9,971 nucleotides of DNA from Hyphococcus sp. (lineage in GTDB: Bacteria > Pseudomonadota > Alphaproteobacteria > Caulobacterales > Parvularculaceae), in NCBI GenBank assembly GCA_021604605.1, contig BQJH01000094.1, positions 1 to 9,971 of the forward strand, in the 5' to 3' direction. Shown here piece after piece: positions 1-6,516 of this stretch (position 1 is the first letter of the stretch; the number at the start of each line of letters is the position of its first letter). The notes under the pieces were generated by a model. The model was not told where the DNA came from and did not search any database. It saw only the letters and a program-made list of their open reading frames with translations. Both the position numbers and the translations under genes were made by a program.

Positions 1-146
1 GACTATAGCGTCGGCCCAGCCCGGCGCAAGGCCGCCATTAACCAAAAAAGCCGCCTTTACCCTGCATGAGGCCAGGCAATTGCAGGCGCAGCCAAGGCGG
101 GCTATCTTGTCGGCTGTTTCGCGTTAACGATTTTGAGGGGGCCGAC

Positions 147-419
147 ATGGCTGCGTTTCGATTTATTGCATGGGTATTGGTGGCGCTGGCAGTTGCGCTT
201 TTGGGGGCGGATGGGGTCGCCTCGCTGGAAAGCGGAGAGCCTGTGATGCGCTCCACCGCAGATATTTTGATGCTGGTTGGCATCGATGGGACAGGCATCG
301 CAGAGAACTCACCCGGCGGCGTCTCTCAAGCGCTTGGCACCATCATGGGCCTGCCGCTCTGGGGCGTACTCGGCATTATCGGCGTTGTGCTGACGTTGAT
401 CTTCCGACCGATGGAATAG
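147..419 (+). CDS. Small two-helix membrane protein of unknown function (90 aa)
   Basis: I do not recognise a characterised family. The 90-residue product has a hydrophobic segment near residues 5-22 (FIAWVLVALAVALLGADG), a polar middle part and a second hydrophobic segment near 68-86 (GLPLWGVLGIIGVVLTLIF), and ends in RPME. A small inner-membrane protein with two helices and a loop of about 45 residues is therefore likely. The frame is open from 66, but the ATG at 147 is chosen because GAGGGG (135-140) sits 6 nt before it and the upstream residues are unlike a membrane protein N-terminus. The stop lies 46 nt from the convergent terC-like stop, with no clear terminator between them. Membrane location is fairly secure from the sequence; function is unknown. 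Confidence 0.72.
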   Translation: MAAFRFIAWVLVALAVALLGADGVASLESGEPVMRSTADILMLVGIDGTGIAENSPGGVSQALGTIMGLPLWGVLGIIGVVLTLIFRPME

Positions 420-465
420 ACCGCCGAACTCGCTACAATTTCCAACTCGACTGCACTGCCGCCGA

Positions 466-1266
466 CTAATGCCCGGCGGCAGTCTCATGTTCTTTTGCCC
501 GCAAGGCTTCCAGCTTGTTGCGATATCGGGTCTGCACGACTGACACAATCACCATCACGAAGATGACAAAGTAGAAGCTCGCCTTGGACATTGCTTCAAC
601 TTTAAACGTGAAAAGCTCCATATGCGCCAGATGCCCGCCTTCTGTGATCAGCAAAATGCCAACGATAAACAGAATGAACAAACCAATCACTTCAAACATA
701 CGGTTTTTCTGCAAGAAGGCCGAGACCTGATCCGCCAGCACCATCATCATGATGCCGCTGATGATAATTGCGGTCGCGATCACCCAGACAACATGGGTCA
801 AGGCAATCGCGGACAACAGGGAATCAAATGAGAAAATCAGGTTCATAAAGACGATCAGCAAGATCGCGCTGGTGACGGATTTTTTGCGCGTGTCACCGAT
901 GTTTTCAACATGGTCAACCGCAAGCAAATGCATGATCTCCTTGATCGCCGTATACATGATAAAGCCGCCGCCAAGGATCGAGACCAGCGCATGAAACGTA
1001 AATGACGCCTCAAAGACGCCAACCCAGGCAATGTCAAACAGGGGTTGCGTGAGGCTCGTAATCAAGCCGAGAACAACAAACATCAACACCAGTCGAAACA
1101 GGATCGCGAGGCCGATGCCCATCCGCCTGACAAATTGTTGGCGGTTCGCAGGCGTTTTGCCCGCTTCGATAGAGATATAAAGAAGATTGTCGAAGCCGAG
1201 GACCGCCTGCAGCATAATCAACATCAACAGGGTGAACCAGTTATCTAGCGCCAGTAAACTCTCCAT
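466..1266 (-). CDS. TerC-family integral membrane protein
   Basis: This 266-residue polytopic membrane protein has about seven hydrophobic segments. TerC/Alx/YkoY-family hallmarks are visible: the first acidic helix motif GFDNLLYI at residues 24-31 (Asp26-Asn27) and the second, FSFDSLLSAIAL, at 145-156 (Asp148-Ser149). The family is known or proposed to move metal ions, with Mn2+ efflux shown for some members, and to take part in metal or tellurite stress and in metalation of exported enzymes. Which ion this one handles cannot be read from sequence. The ATG at 1266 is preceded on the minus strand by GGAGGG at close spacing, supporting this start. The C-terminus is a short charged tail (RNKLEALRAKEHE). 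No ter operon genes are nearby, so the tellurite phenotype should not be assumed. I see no yybP-ykoY (Mn riboswitch) signature in the leader. Confidence 0.92.
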   Translation of the reverse strand: MESLLALDNWFTLLMLIMLQAVLGFDNLLYISIEAGKTPANRQQFVRRMGIGLAILFRLVLMFVVLGLITSLTQPLFDIAWVGVFEASFTFHALVSILGGGFIMYTAIKEIMHLLAVDHVENIGDTRKKSVTSAILLIVFMNLIFSFDSLLSAIALTHVVWVIATAIIISGIMMMVLADQVSAFLQKNRMFEVIGLFILFIVGILLITEGGHLAHMELFTFKVEAMSKASFYFVIFVMVIVSVVQTRYRNKLEALRAKEHETAAGH

Positions 1267-1347
1267 CAGACCCTCCGTGATTTCTGTTTTTGAATGGACG
1301 CATTCGCCTAATCAAGGCAAGCCCAACCGATGCCACTCCATGTCGCC

Positions 1348-1378
1348 AGCCCATGTCACGAGCCCATGTCACGAGCCC
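1348..1378. repeat. 13-bp tandem repeat upstream of terC-like gene
   Basis: AGCCCATGTCACG occurs at 1348-1360 and again, exactly, at 1361-1373, followed by a partial AGCCC (1374-1378) and preceded by a degenerate copy (CCATGTCGCC, 1338-1347). On the minus strand the unit reads CGTGACATGGGCT, about 80 bp before the terC-like start. It could be a tandem operator for an unknown regulator or simple slippage; the sequence alone does not tell. Confidence 0.6.
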
Positions 1379-1572
1379 GCAAAAGTTAACGCGGTTGCCT
1401 TGGAAAAGCGCCACGACCGGCGCCCTCACATTAGCCGCCCCAATCAAATGCCACGCTCAACCGCCACTAAATTGCGGTGAAATGTTTTTACGAAAATGTC
1501 ATTCGCCAAAGCGTTTCCGGCGTGCGGCGAACTGCGCGCCGCCGCCCTTTTAAAAACACAAAGCCGGACTTA

Positions 1573-1590
1573 TCTCCTCATCATAGGAGA
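1573..1590 (+). promoter_or_regulatory. Hairpin enclosing a Shine-Dalgarno sequence
   Basis: TCTCCT (1573-1578), loop CATCAT and AGGAGA (1585-1590) form a perfect 6-bp stem that pairs the best Shine-Dalgarno match of the 29-codon ORF. A second match, GAGG at 1591-1594, stays free 9 nt before the ATG at 1604. The arrangement could modulate initiation. Six base pairs alone give weak evidence of function. Confidence 0.45.
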
Positions 1591-1603
1591 GAGGAAAACG
1601 AAC

Positions 1604-1693
1604 ATGACCCGATTAATCACTTTACTGACGACAGTTTCAATCATCGCGATTGCATTGTCACCGGCGGCTTATACTTATGCATCGCTCGCATAA
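1604..1693 (+). CDS. Putative 29-aa hydrophobic small protein
   Basis: The ATG at 1604 follows a purine-rich ribosome-binding stretch (AGGAGAGAGG, 1585-1594), stronger than that of most genes here. The product starts MTRLITLLTTVSIIAIALSP and ends AAYTYASLA. It has one arginine near the N-terminus, a hydrophobic stretch of about 15 residues and a small-residue tail, so it looks like a single-pass membrane miniprotein or a secretion signal with almost nothing behind it. No longer reading continues after the TAA in this frame, so it is either a genuine miniprotein or the remnant of a truncated exported protein. It lies between a non-coding leader and a stem-loop (1731-1758), convergent with the VanZ-like gene. 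The product is not recognised; confidence rests on the ribosome site and sequence character only. Confidence 0.45.
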   Translation: MTRLITLLTTVSIIAIALSPAAYTYASLA

Positions 1694-1730
1694 GCGCCGC
1701 TACAGCCGCCGCCCCCATATTCAATAACAC

Positions 1731-1758
1731 AGCGGTCATCATTGTCTGAATGACCGCT
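1731..1758. terminator. Possible bidirectional stem-loop terminator
   Basis: AGCGGTCAT (1731-1739) and ATGACCGCT (1750-1758) form a perfect 9-bp stem with a 10-nt loop. It lies between the small plus-strand ORF and the end of the convergent VanZ-like gene (stop at 1763). Neither side has a strong U tract, so it would be an imperfect intrinsic terminator. Position and perfect pairing are the main support. Confidence 0.5.
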
Positions 1759-1762
1759 GCTG

Positions 1763-2176
1763 TTAATTGCGGAACCGCTGAAGCATATGGCTAAACACCA
1801 TCGCGAAAATAAAACCGGTAACCGCGCCTAAGCCATTTGCCATTGCATCCAGCAATTCAAGACTTCGCACCCCGCCAATCCCCTGCGCGCCCTCTAAAAG
1901 CGCGCCATAGAACCCAAGACAAACCGGTGTCAGCCATCGACGCCCTGCTGTAAAAATTTGCGCCCAATACGCCATGGCCCCAAGCGCACCATAGGCGGCA
2001 AAGTGAGCAACCTTGTCCCCATAATCCGGTTCGCCAAACAAAAACCCGGCAATCAACCGCGCTAGGTCAAACCCCGCCGCAACATCATCCGGGTTGGGCG
2101 TCAGCGTTAAATAGGTAATCAGGACAAACAAGGCTGCAAACAAAAGCCGCGCCCAAAACAACAATGATGAGATCAT
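1763..2176 (-). CDS. VanZ-like family membrane protein
   Basis: This 137-residue membrane protein has four hydrophobic segments. The VanZ-like family pattern is visible in order: a first helix ending in YLTLTPNP (residues 22-29), DKVAHFAAYGALG (54-66), YGALLEGAQ (90-98) and the RSLELLDAMANGLGA block (104-118), where the acidic, Asn and Gly residues are the usual conserved ones. VanZ itself gives low-level teicoplanin resistance in enterococci. The wide bacterial family has no agreed function, so this is not evidence of antibiotic resistance. ATG at 2176 has AGGA about 6 nt upstream on the minus strand. It is transcribed away from the phosphatase gene across a shared 322-bp upstream region and converges on the 29-codon ORF. 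Confidence 0.87.
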   Translation of the reverse strand: MISSLLFWARLLFAALFVLITYLTLTPNPDDVAAGFDLARLIAGFLFGEPDYGDKVAHFAAYGALGAMAYWAQIFTAGRRWLTPVCLGFYGALLEGAQGIGGVRSLELLDAMANGLGAVTGFIFAMVFSHMLQRFRN

Positions 2177-2332
2177 GGGCGTCCTATTGATTCACTTTCA
2201 TAAATTCAGTTTCCATTCGCTCTCCCCCTATAAGCGCCCCTATACGCCCTATCGCAAACACTTATATAATAGTGCGGTTAATGCTTGTTCGATAGACGCT
2301 CATGACCCGATGATCGTGGCGCGATAATGGCG

Positions 2333-2377
2333 CTATAGCAAAATGCAATAATGATGAATCATTGAATTTTGCTATAG
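2333..2377. repeat. Perfect 12-bp inverted repeat (long hairpin or operator)
   Basis: CTATAGCAAAAT (2333-2344) and ATTTTGCTATAG (2366-2377) are exact reverse complements separated by 21 nt. Inside, CAAT (2346-2349) pairs with ATTG (2361-2364), or alternatively AATGAT (2350-2355) with ATCATT (2358-2363), so the hairpin extends inward. It lies about 120 bp before the phosphatase start, between divergent genes, so it is not a terminator of an annotated gene. It could be a regulator-binding site, a small mobile-repeat relic or part of an unannotated RNA. Confidence 0.65.
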
Positions 2378-2412
2378 GCCTTACATAACCGCATCGCGAA
2401 AGGCAAAAACCG

Positions 2413-2440
2413 TTGCACACTTTTTGCGCGATGCTCTAAT
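2413..2440 (+). promoter_or_regulatory. Candidate sigma-70-type promoter for phosphatase gene
   Basis: TTGCAC (2413-2418) and TCTAAT (2435-2440, one mismatch to TATAAT) are separated by 16 nt. They would give a leader of about 50 nt before the ATG at 2499. The -35 match is only partial, so this is a guess from spacing and position. Confidence 0.3.
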
Positions 2441-2498
2441 GTTGAAACCTGACGGCAAAAGCTATTGACAAAACCTGATACCGGAGCCCCCTGCCCCC

Positions 2499-3248
2499 AT
2501 GCCCGCCTCAATGTTTAAAACATTGTTCAAGAAACAACCGTCAGGCGCCCAAGCGCCTGAAGGGGAGAGGCTTTATGCGATTGGCGATGTTCATGGCTGT
2601 GCAGATGAACTTGATAAGTTGCTGGACAAGATTGAGGCAGATGCAAGCGGTCACAACAATACGCGCATCATTTTTCTCGGCGACTATGTTGACCGCGGAC
2701 CCGACAGCAAGGGTGTGCTGGATCGCTTGATCGCATTAAAAGAACAGCGCCCCTGCACAATATTTCTCAAGGGCAACCACGAAGCCCTGATGCTGGATTT
2801 TCTGGAGCACCCGGAAGACATGATGCATTGGCTCGACTGGGGCGGTCAGGAGACTTTGCAAAGCTACGACATTCGCGACATCGCTGGACGCAGCAATAAG
2901 GCGTTAGGCGCGGCGCTGAGGGAAAAAATGCCTGATACGCATATCGAATTTTTGAATGCCCTTACGCTGACCCACCTTGCTGGTGATTATCTGTTCGTTC
3001 ACGCCGGTGTTCGGCCGGATGTGGCTTTAGACGATCAAACCGAGGAAGATCTGATCTGGATCAGGAAGCGGTTTCACAACACACCTGAAGACAAGCGACT
3101 TGAACAAACAATTGTTCACGGTCACCAGCCCGTTAAAAAACCAATGGATAAGGGATGGCGGATCGACGTTGATACCGGCGCGTGTTGGTCCGGTATGTTG
3201 ACCGCCGTTGTCCTGGAAGGAACAACGCGCCGGTTTATCTCAACTTAA
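2499..3248 (+). CDS. PPP-family metallophosphoesterase, serine/threonine protein phosphatase
   Basis: This 249-residue soluble enzyme has the complete two-metal PPP/calcineurin-like motif set: GDVHG (29-33), GDYVDRG (61-67), GNHE (92-95), a metal-binding His in VHAG (167-170) and HGH (207-209). These bind the dinuclear metal centre that hydrolyses phosphomonoesters. Bacterial relatives of this size (PrpA/PrpB and lambda phosphatase type) dephosphorylate Ser/Thr and sometimes Tyr; some relatives act on dinucleoside polyphosphates like ApaH. The sequence LDWGGQETLQSY (112-123) between GNHE and VHAG is typical of the bacterial protein-phosphatase branch. A GGAG at 2483-2486 lies 12 nt before the ATG at 2499, rather far, and an in-frame ATG at 2511 (codon 5) is an alternative. 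No kinase gene is adjacent. The stop is 14 bp from the convergent methyltransferase stop. Confidence 0.92.
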   Translation: MPASMFKTLFKKQPSGAQAPEGERLYAIGDVHGCADELDKLLDKIEADASGHNNTRIIFLGDYVDRGPDSKGVLDRLIALKEQRPCTIFLKGNHEALMLDFLEHPEDMMHWLDWGGQETLQSYDIRDIAGRSNKALGAALREKMPDTHIEFLNALTLTHLAGDYLFVHAGVRPDVALDDQTEEDLIWIRKRFHNTPEDKRLEQTIVHGHQPVKKPMDKGWRIDVDTGACWSGMLTAVVLEGTTRRFIST

Positions 3249-3262
3249 ACGCCTATTCCTTC

Positions 3263-4651
3263 TCAGGCTGACTTGGCGCGTTTGGTATTTTCAGAGACCA
3301 GCCGTGGCCCGCCAGCAGCGGCCAGAATTGTGCGCAGGCTTTCGGCGCCAGCCGCGCCGTCACCGCCCGCGATGACCTTGCCATATTCACCGGCAAAGTT
3401 GCTCGCCGTCACGATATGCGGCGTCGGCGTCACAAAGATCATCTGAGCGCCCAACAAAATCGTCTCGCGCCATCGATCCATCAACTCACGCTTATACCGT
3501 GCGGGCGCGATCAGATAATCCGGCTCTGCGGCGCGGCTTTCCGTTTCGGAAATAATCCGTGGGCCTTTGGCGCCAAGGCGCTCACTATCGCGCGCTTCGG
3601 CTGTGTCTACCGCCGCTGTAATAATTTTTCCGGCAGGACCCGCCCACCGCAACAGCGCTTCGGTTTGTGCATCCGCGCCAAGAATGTGCGCACATTCACC
3701 GCGTGACGCCATATCTTCAAGGATCGCGACAAACGCCTCGCGCACATCTTCCACGCGTCGCTCAAATGACTGATAGGGTTGCAACGCGCGCATGGCGAGG
3801 GCGTTTTCTTCGTCCCATAAAGTCGCCATCCGTTCGAACCAGGGTTCAAAATCAAATTCGTTGTTTTCTTTATGGGTAATAAACAAGCGAATAGAACCGC
3901 CATCTTTCGATGTCAGCGATCCTTTGAAAATCTTCATATCCGCTTCACGCACGAGCCATTCCAGAACGCCCAGAGAATAAACCGCTGAGACATTTGTCTG
4001 CAGAACGTCAATGGCGTTGCGCGTGAGAACAGCCGGAGAATAAAGCGTTTCAAGAACGAAGACGCCGTCTTCCGTCAAACGCTCTTTCACGGACGTCAAA
4101 AAGGCGCGCGGATCGTCTATATGTTCAATGACAGAAATCGCCGTGACGATGTCGAATTTTTTCTCACCAAAGGCATTATCAAGGTCTTGAGAAGGGAACG
4201 TCGCTTTCGCCGTCCATGCCCATTCGCCAATCTCATCGACAAGATCACTGGGATCAACGCCATAGCGATCAACCCAACGCGGATAATATGACAAGAGCGC
4301 GCCATCATTACACCCGACATCGAGAGCCGCACAATCACGCCCGGAAATCATTTCCAATGCTTCTGTCGCCGCCGCGCGCAATTGCTCGCGGTTGGAACTA
4401 TGACGCCCTGACGGGATCGCCTCTGGCTGCGCGCCTTTTACAGCGGACTGCAACAATCCGCAGGCGCGCGCATGGCGCGATGGATCGCACAGAAAATAAT
4501 CATCTCTATGCTTACCAGTTGATTTGGAAAACGGCCGCGACGCGCCAATCGGAATTGAAAATGCAGGTGTTAAGGTTTTTGACCCACATGCCCGGCATTG
4601 TGTAACTTTTTTCACAGGTAACATCCCTTCGCGCAACAGCACTTGTTGCAC
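3263..4651 (-). CDS. NovU/TylCIII-like C-methyltransferase, three-part SAM enzyme
   Basis: This 462-residue protein has the layout of the sugar C-methyltransferase family. An N-terminal putative zinc-binding part carries CRAC (Cys19, Cys22), Cys55 and CGLLQ (Cys64). A Rossmann SAM domain has LDVGCNDG (110-117), GVDPS (131-135) and IEHIDDP (175-181). The C-terminal domain begins near HILGADAQTEALL (322-334). Known members methylate a carbon of a nucleotide-linked keto-sugar. Two departures are visible: the usual second CxxC before GL(L/V)Q is not present (Cys55 and Cys64 are 9 apart), and the region just before YSL (225-227), where the family normally has a Glu-His pair, reads QTNVSAV, although GGSIR (251-255) is kept. 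No sugar-pathway gene is adjacent, so the substrate is open. Start: GTG at 4651 with GAGG 4 nt upstream; a GTG at 4615 with GAAGGG at 9 nt is equally plausible and also precedes Cys19. Confidence 0.8.
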   Translation of the reverse strand: MQQVLLREGMLPVKKVTQCRACGSKTLTPAFSIPIGASRPFSKSTGKHRDDYFLCDPSRHARACGLLQSAVKGAQPEAIPSGRHSSNREQLRAAATEALEMISGRDCAALDVGCNDGALLSYYPRWVDRYGVDPSDLVDEIGEWAWTAKATFPSQDLDNAFGEKKFDIVTAISVIEHIDDPRAFLTSVKERLTEDGVFVLETLYSPAVLTRNAIDVLQTNVSAVYSLGVLEWLVREADMKIFKGSLTSKDGGSIRLFITHKENNEFDFEPWFERMATLWDEENALAMRALQPYQSFERRVEDVREAFVAILEDMASRGECAHILGADAQTEALLRWAGPAGKIITAAVDTAEARDSERLGAKGPRIISETESRAAEPDYLIAPARYKRELMDRWRETILLGAQMIFVTPTPHIVTASNFAGEYGKVIAGGDGAAGAESLRTILAAAGGPRLVSENTKRAKSA

Positions 4652-4706
4652 GAAACCTCACAGGACATTGTAAACACACCGTAAAGACCCGCGAAAATAC
4701 TGGCCT

Positions 4707-4731
4707 AGAGACACGTTCCGCTTACGTCTCT
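4707..4731 (-). terminator. Weak stem-loop after the MAPEG gene
   Basis: AGAGAC (4707-4712) and GTCTCT (4726-4731) form a 6-bp stem with a 13-nt loop, just beyond the MAPEG stop on the minus strand. No U run follows directly (a TTTT comes about 12 nt later), so termination is doubtful and read-through into the methyltransferase, which starts 95 nt after the MAPEG stop, is possible. Confidence 0.25.
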
Positions 4732-4745
4732 TAACAACCTCTTAC

Positions 4746-5135
4746 TTATGTGAAGCTGAAATAGAAAAGCGCCAGCGCCGTTACCAAAAGAGTAACCATC
4801 GTTAATATTGTTCCGACCATTCGGCCCTGCCCCCACTTGTTCATACCAAGACCAAGCAAATGAGCGATGCGGCCCAAAAAGAACACCGCCCCAAGGCCGT
4901 GAATGACAACTGGATGGGCGCCCAGCAGGGCCAGTGTAATCAGCCCGCCAATAGCCGCTGGCGCATATTCGATATAATTGCCTTGCGTGCGAATGGCCTT
5001 GGTCATTTCCGGGTGATCGCCATCCCCGATGTTGATTTTGAACATTGTTCGCGCCTGACCGACACGCGCACTCAAAAAAATCAGTAAAAGGATGTTTAAA
5101 CCGACCCAAAGGCCAGCAGCTTCCATGGATGACAT
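4746..5135 (-). CDS. MAPEG-family integral membrane protein
   Basis: The product has 129 residues and four hydrophobic helices. MAPEG hallmarks are clear: IRTQGNYIEYAP (the R-x2-GN-x2-EY-P signature, about residues 48-59 from the chosen start) and GRIAHLLG (88-95). Eukaryotic members are glutathione transferases or eicosanoid enzymes of the membrane. Bacterial members of the YecN-like type are mostly uncharacterised, so glutathione-linked chemistry is only a family-based guess. Reading is open to a GTG at 5141, but the ATG at 5135 is chosen because GGAG (minus strand, 5147-5144) is 8 nt before it and only 2 nt from the GTG. It starts about 28 nt after the argE stop on the same strand, so the two are probably one transcript. 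Its ribosome site lies inside a short inverted repeat (5144-5159). Confidence 0.85.
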   Translation of the reverse strand: MSSMEAAGLWVGLNILLLIFLSARVGQARTMFKINIGDGDHPEMTKAIRTQGNYIEYAPAAIGGLITLALLGAHPVVIHGLGAVFFLGRIAHLLGLGMNKWGQGRMVGTILTMVTLLVTALALFYFSFT

Positions 5136-5143
5136 TTGCACTT

Positions 5144-5159
5144 CTCCAAAAATTTGGAG
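5144..5159 (-). promoter_or_regulatory. Hairpin overlapping the MAPEG ribosome-binding site
   Basis: On the minus strand CTCCAAA (5159-5153) and TTTGGAG (5150-5144) are perfect complements separated by 2 nt, giving about 6 usable pairs. The right arm contains the GGAG Shine-Dalgarno of the MAPEG gene. The hairpin begins 3 nt after the argE stop codon, so ribosomes finishing argE would melt it, a layout compatible with translational coupling. Confidence 0.45.
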
Positions 5160-5162
5160 GCT

Positions 5163-6323
5163 TTATAGAGCAAGTCGTCCAATCAGGCGACGGATAAAAT
5201 CAGTTCCGGCGCTGACCTGTTCCAGGGTAATAAACTCATTGGCCTGATGCGCCTGGTCAATAGAACCGGGGCCGCAAATAATGGTGGAAAAACCGGCTTC
5301 CTGAAACTGGCCGGCCTCTGCCGCATAAGCGACAACATCCGTGCTGTTATGGCCGGTTATGGCTTTGGCCAGATCGGCCGCAGGGTTGTCCGTTGAAGGC
5401 GCCAGCGATGGCGCATTCGTCATCTGATGCATCTTGATGCTGCATCCCGGCGCTTTTGCCCGCATTTCAGCTTCTATGCCCCGCGCAAAATCTGTGAACT
5501 CTTCAATAATATCCGCTTGGGAATCGCCGGGAACAATTCTCAAATCCCAATCAAAAGTCGCTTCCGCCGCCATGATGTTCAATTGCGTCCCGCCATGGGC
5601 GACATTCACCGTCATGGTCGAATAAGGCGGAGCGAACGGCGAGCCGGGATCTGCCGCCTGCGCCCGACGCTCGCGCATTTCTGTGATCTTGGTGATGAGT
5701 TTCGCCGCCGCCTCGACCGCAGATACACCACGGTCCGTTTGGCTGGAATGGGTTGTGAACCCTGTGACCGTGACGCGGAAGGCGGCAATCCCTTTATGCC
5801 CGTCAATCACTTTCATATTGGTCGGTTCGCCGACAATCACCGCCGCTGGCGCCGGTACATGTTCGGCAATCTTTTCGATCATGCGCGGCGCGCCAAGGCA
5901 CCCGATTTCCTCGTCATAAGATAGCGCAAAGATCACAGGCCGTTTCATATTGGCCGCCAGCATTTCCGGCACAAGTGAAAGCCCGATGGCGGAAAAACTT
6001 TTCATGTCCGCAACGCCCCGGCCAAATAATTTGCCGCCCTTTTCAACGACAGTCCAGGGGTCTGTGTCCCAGTCCTGCCCATCAATCGGCACCACATCCG
6101 TATGCCCGGAGAGAACGACGCCCCCTTCGACTTTTGGACCGACAATCGCGTAGAGATTGGATTTGGTCTCATCATCATTCGCGACCCGAAAAGTTTCAAC
6201 GTCATGACTATGAAGATAAGTTTCCACGTCAGAAATCAGATCGAGGTTTGATTTCGACGACGTTGTGTCAAAGGCGACAAGGCGGGAAATCCAGTCAACC
6301 TGCTTTGAAATATCAATTGTCAT
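5163..6323 (-). CDS. argE: Acetylornithine deacetylase
   Basis: This 386-residue M20-family cytoplasmic metallopeptidase hydrolyses N2-acetyl-L-ornithine to ornithine and acetate in arginine synthesis. The di-zinc residues are in place, numbering from the ATG at 6323: SGHTDVVP (His74, Asp76), GRGVADMK (Asp106), YDEEIG (Glu138 as general base, Glu139 as metal ligand), GEPT (Glu166) and AHQANE (His359). The small dimerisation domain lies between about 178 and 300 and contains TGFTTHSSQTDRGVSAVEAA. Length matches the ArgE family. Related M20 enzymes (DapE, other amidohydrolases) are possible, but the overall pattern reads as ArgE. The frame is open upstream to a TTG at 6359, adding twelve polar residues that do not resemble the family; the ATG is preferred although its ribosome site is weak. 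It lies 193 nt downstream of the metH-like stop and just upstream of the MAPEG gene. Confidence 0.9.
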   Translation of the reverse strand: MTIDISKQVDWISRLVAFDTTSSKSNLDLISDVETYLHSHDVETFRVANDDETKSNLYAIVGPKVEGGVVLSGHTDVVPIDGQDWDTDPWTVVEKGGKLFGRGVADMKSFSAIGLSLVPEMLAANMKRPVIFALSYDEEIGCLGAPRMIEKIAEHVPAPAAVIVGEPTNMKVIDGHKGIAAFRVTVTGFTTHSSQTDRGVSAVEAAAKLITKITEMRERRAQAADPGSPFAPPYSTMTVNVAHGGTQLNIMAAEATFDWDLRIVPGDSQADIIEEFTDFARGIEAEMRAKAPGCSIKMHQMTNAPSLAPSTDNPAADLAKAITGHNSTDVVAYAAEAGQFQEAGFSTIICGPGSIDQAHQANEFITLEQVSAGTDFIRRLIGRLAL

Positions 6324-6373
6324 TTTGCCGTATCTTTTTGATCGTGATTGTTGCGCCAATGCGCAGCCGCTTC

Positions 6374-6400
6374 GTCATGAAACCCACTTAGTCATGAAAC
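6374..6400. repeat. 10-bp direct repeat upstream of argE
   Basis: GTCATGAAAC occurs exactly at 6374-6383 and 6391-6400, a 17-bp period, 50-80 bp before the argE start (minus strand). Each unit contains the palindrome TCATGA. It could be a tandem operator or chance; the spacing is near, but not at, two helical turns. Confidence 0.5.
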
Positions 6401-6472
6401 TTTACCGCGCGCCAGTTGTTTATCGGCAAAATAAGATATTGAGCAGGCTGCAGGCAAACACAAAACCGGCAA

Positions 6473-6508
6473 AGAAGTCACCCATTGCCAGGCTTTATTG
6501 TGACTTCT
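6473..6508 (-). terminator. Stem-loop following the metH-like gene
   Basis: AGAAGTCAC (6473-6481) and GTGACTTCT (6500-6508) form a perfect 9-bp stem with an 18-nt loop, starting 8 nt after the metH-like stop on the minus strand. It is followed by TTTGCCGGTTTT (minus), a broken U tract. This is a plausible but not ideal terminator separating metH from argE. Confidence 0.5.
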
Positions 6509-6516
6509 CATATCTT

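Larger units (their letters stand above)
1267..1603. other. Intergenic region between terC-like gene and 29-codon ORF
   Basis: This non-coding stretch of 337 bp should contain the terC-like promoter (minus) and a promoter for the small ORF (plus). It holds a 13-bp tandem repeat (1348-1378) and a hairpin over the small ORF's ribosome site (1573-1590). A short GC-rich inverted repeat (GCGGCG 1524-1529 with CGCCGC 1537-1542) is followed by CGCCCTTTT, only weakly terminator-like. Frames that stay open across it have no recognisable protein character. I see no convincing sigma-70 promoter pair. Confidence 0.5.
2177..2498. other. Divergent promoter region between VanZ-like and phosphatase genes
   Basis: This 322-bp AT-richer stretch contains no credible ORF. 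It must hold promoters for the two divergent genes. Visible items are a TATAAT at 2265-2270 without an obvious -35, the long inverted repeat at 2333-2377, a candidate promoter at 2413-2440 for the phosphatase, and TTGACA at 2465-2470 too close to the start to have a fitting -10. Confidence 0.55.

Noticed and set aside
466..1266. Tellurite resistance operon
   Set aside because: Only a TerC-like protein is present, without terA, terB, terD or terZ partners.
1267..1400. Manganese (yybP-ykoY) riboswitch upstream of the terC-like gene
   Set aside because: The family often has one, but the conserved loop sequences are not seen on the minus strand here.
1524..1549. GC-rich hairpin followed by CTTTT as a terminator
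   Set aside because: The stem is only 6 bp and no gene ends upstream on the plus strand.
1763..2176. Glycopeptide resistance from the VanZ-like gene
   Set aside because: The VanZ-like family is widespread and mostly unrelated to resistance, and no van cluster is present.
4705..5109. 134-aa alternative minus frame over the MAPEG gene
   Set aside because: It overlaps the MAPEG gene in another frame, lacks membrane segments and has an unlikely composition; the MAPEG signatures decide.
5163..6359. Longer ArgE starting at the TTG at 6359
   Set aside because: The extra twelve residues are polar and basic, unlike the family, and the ATG at 6323 gives the usual length.
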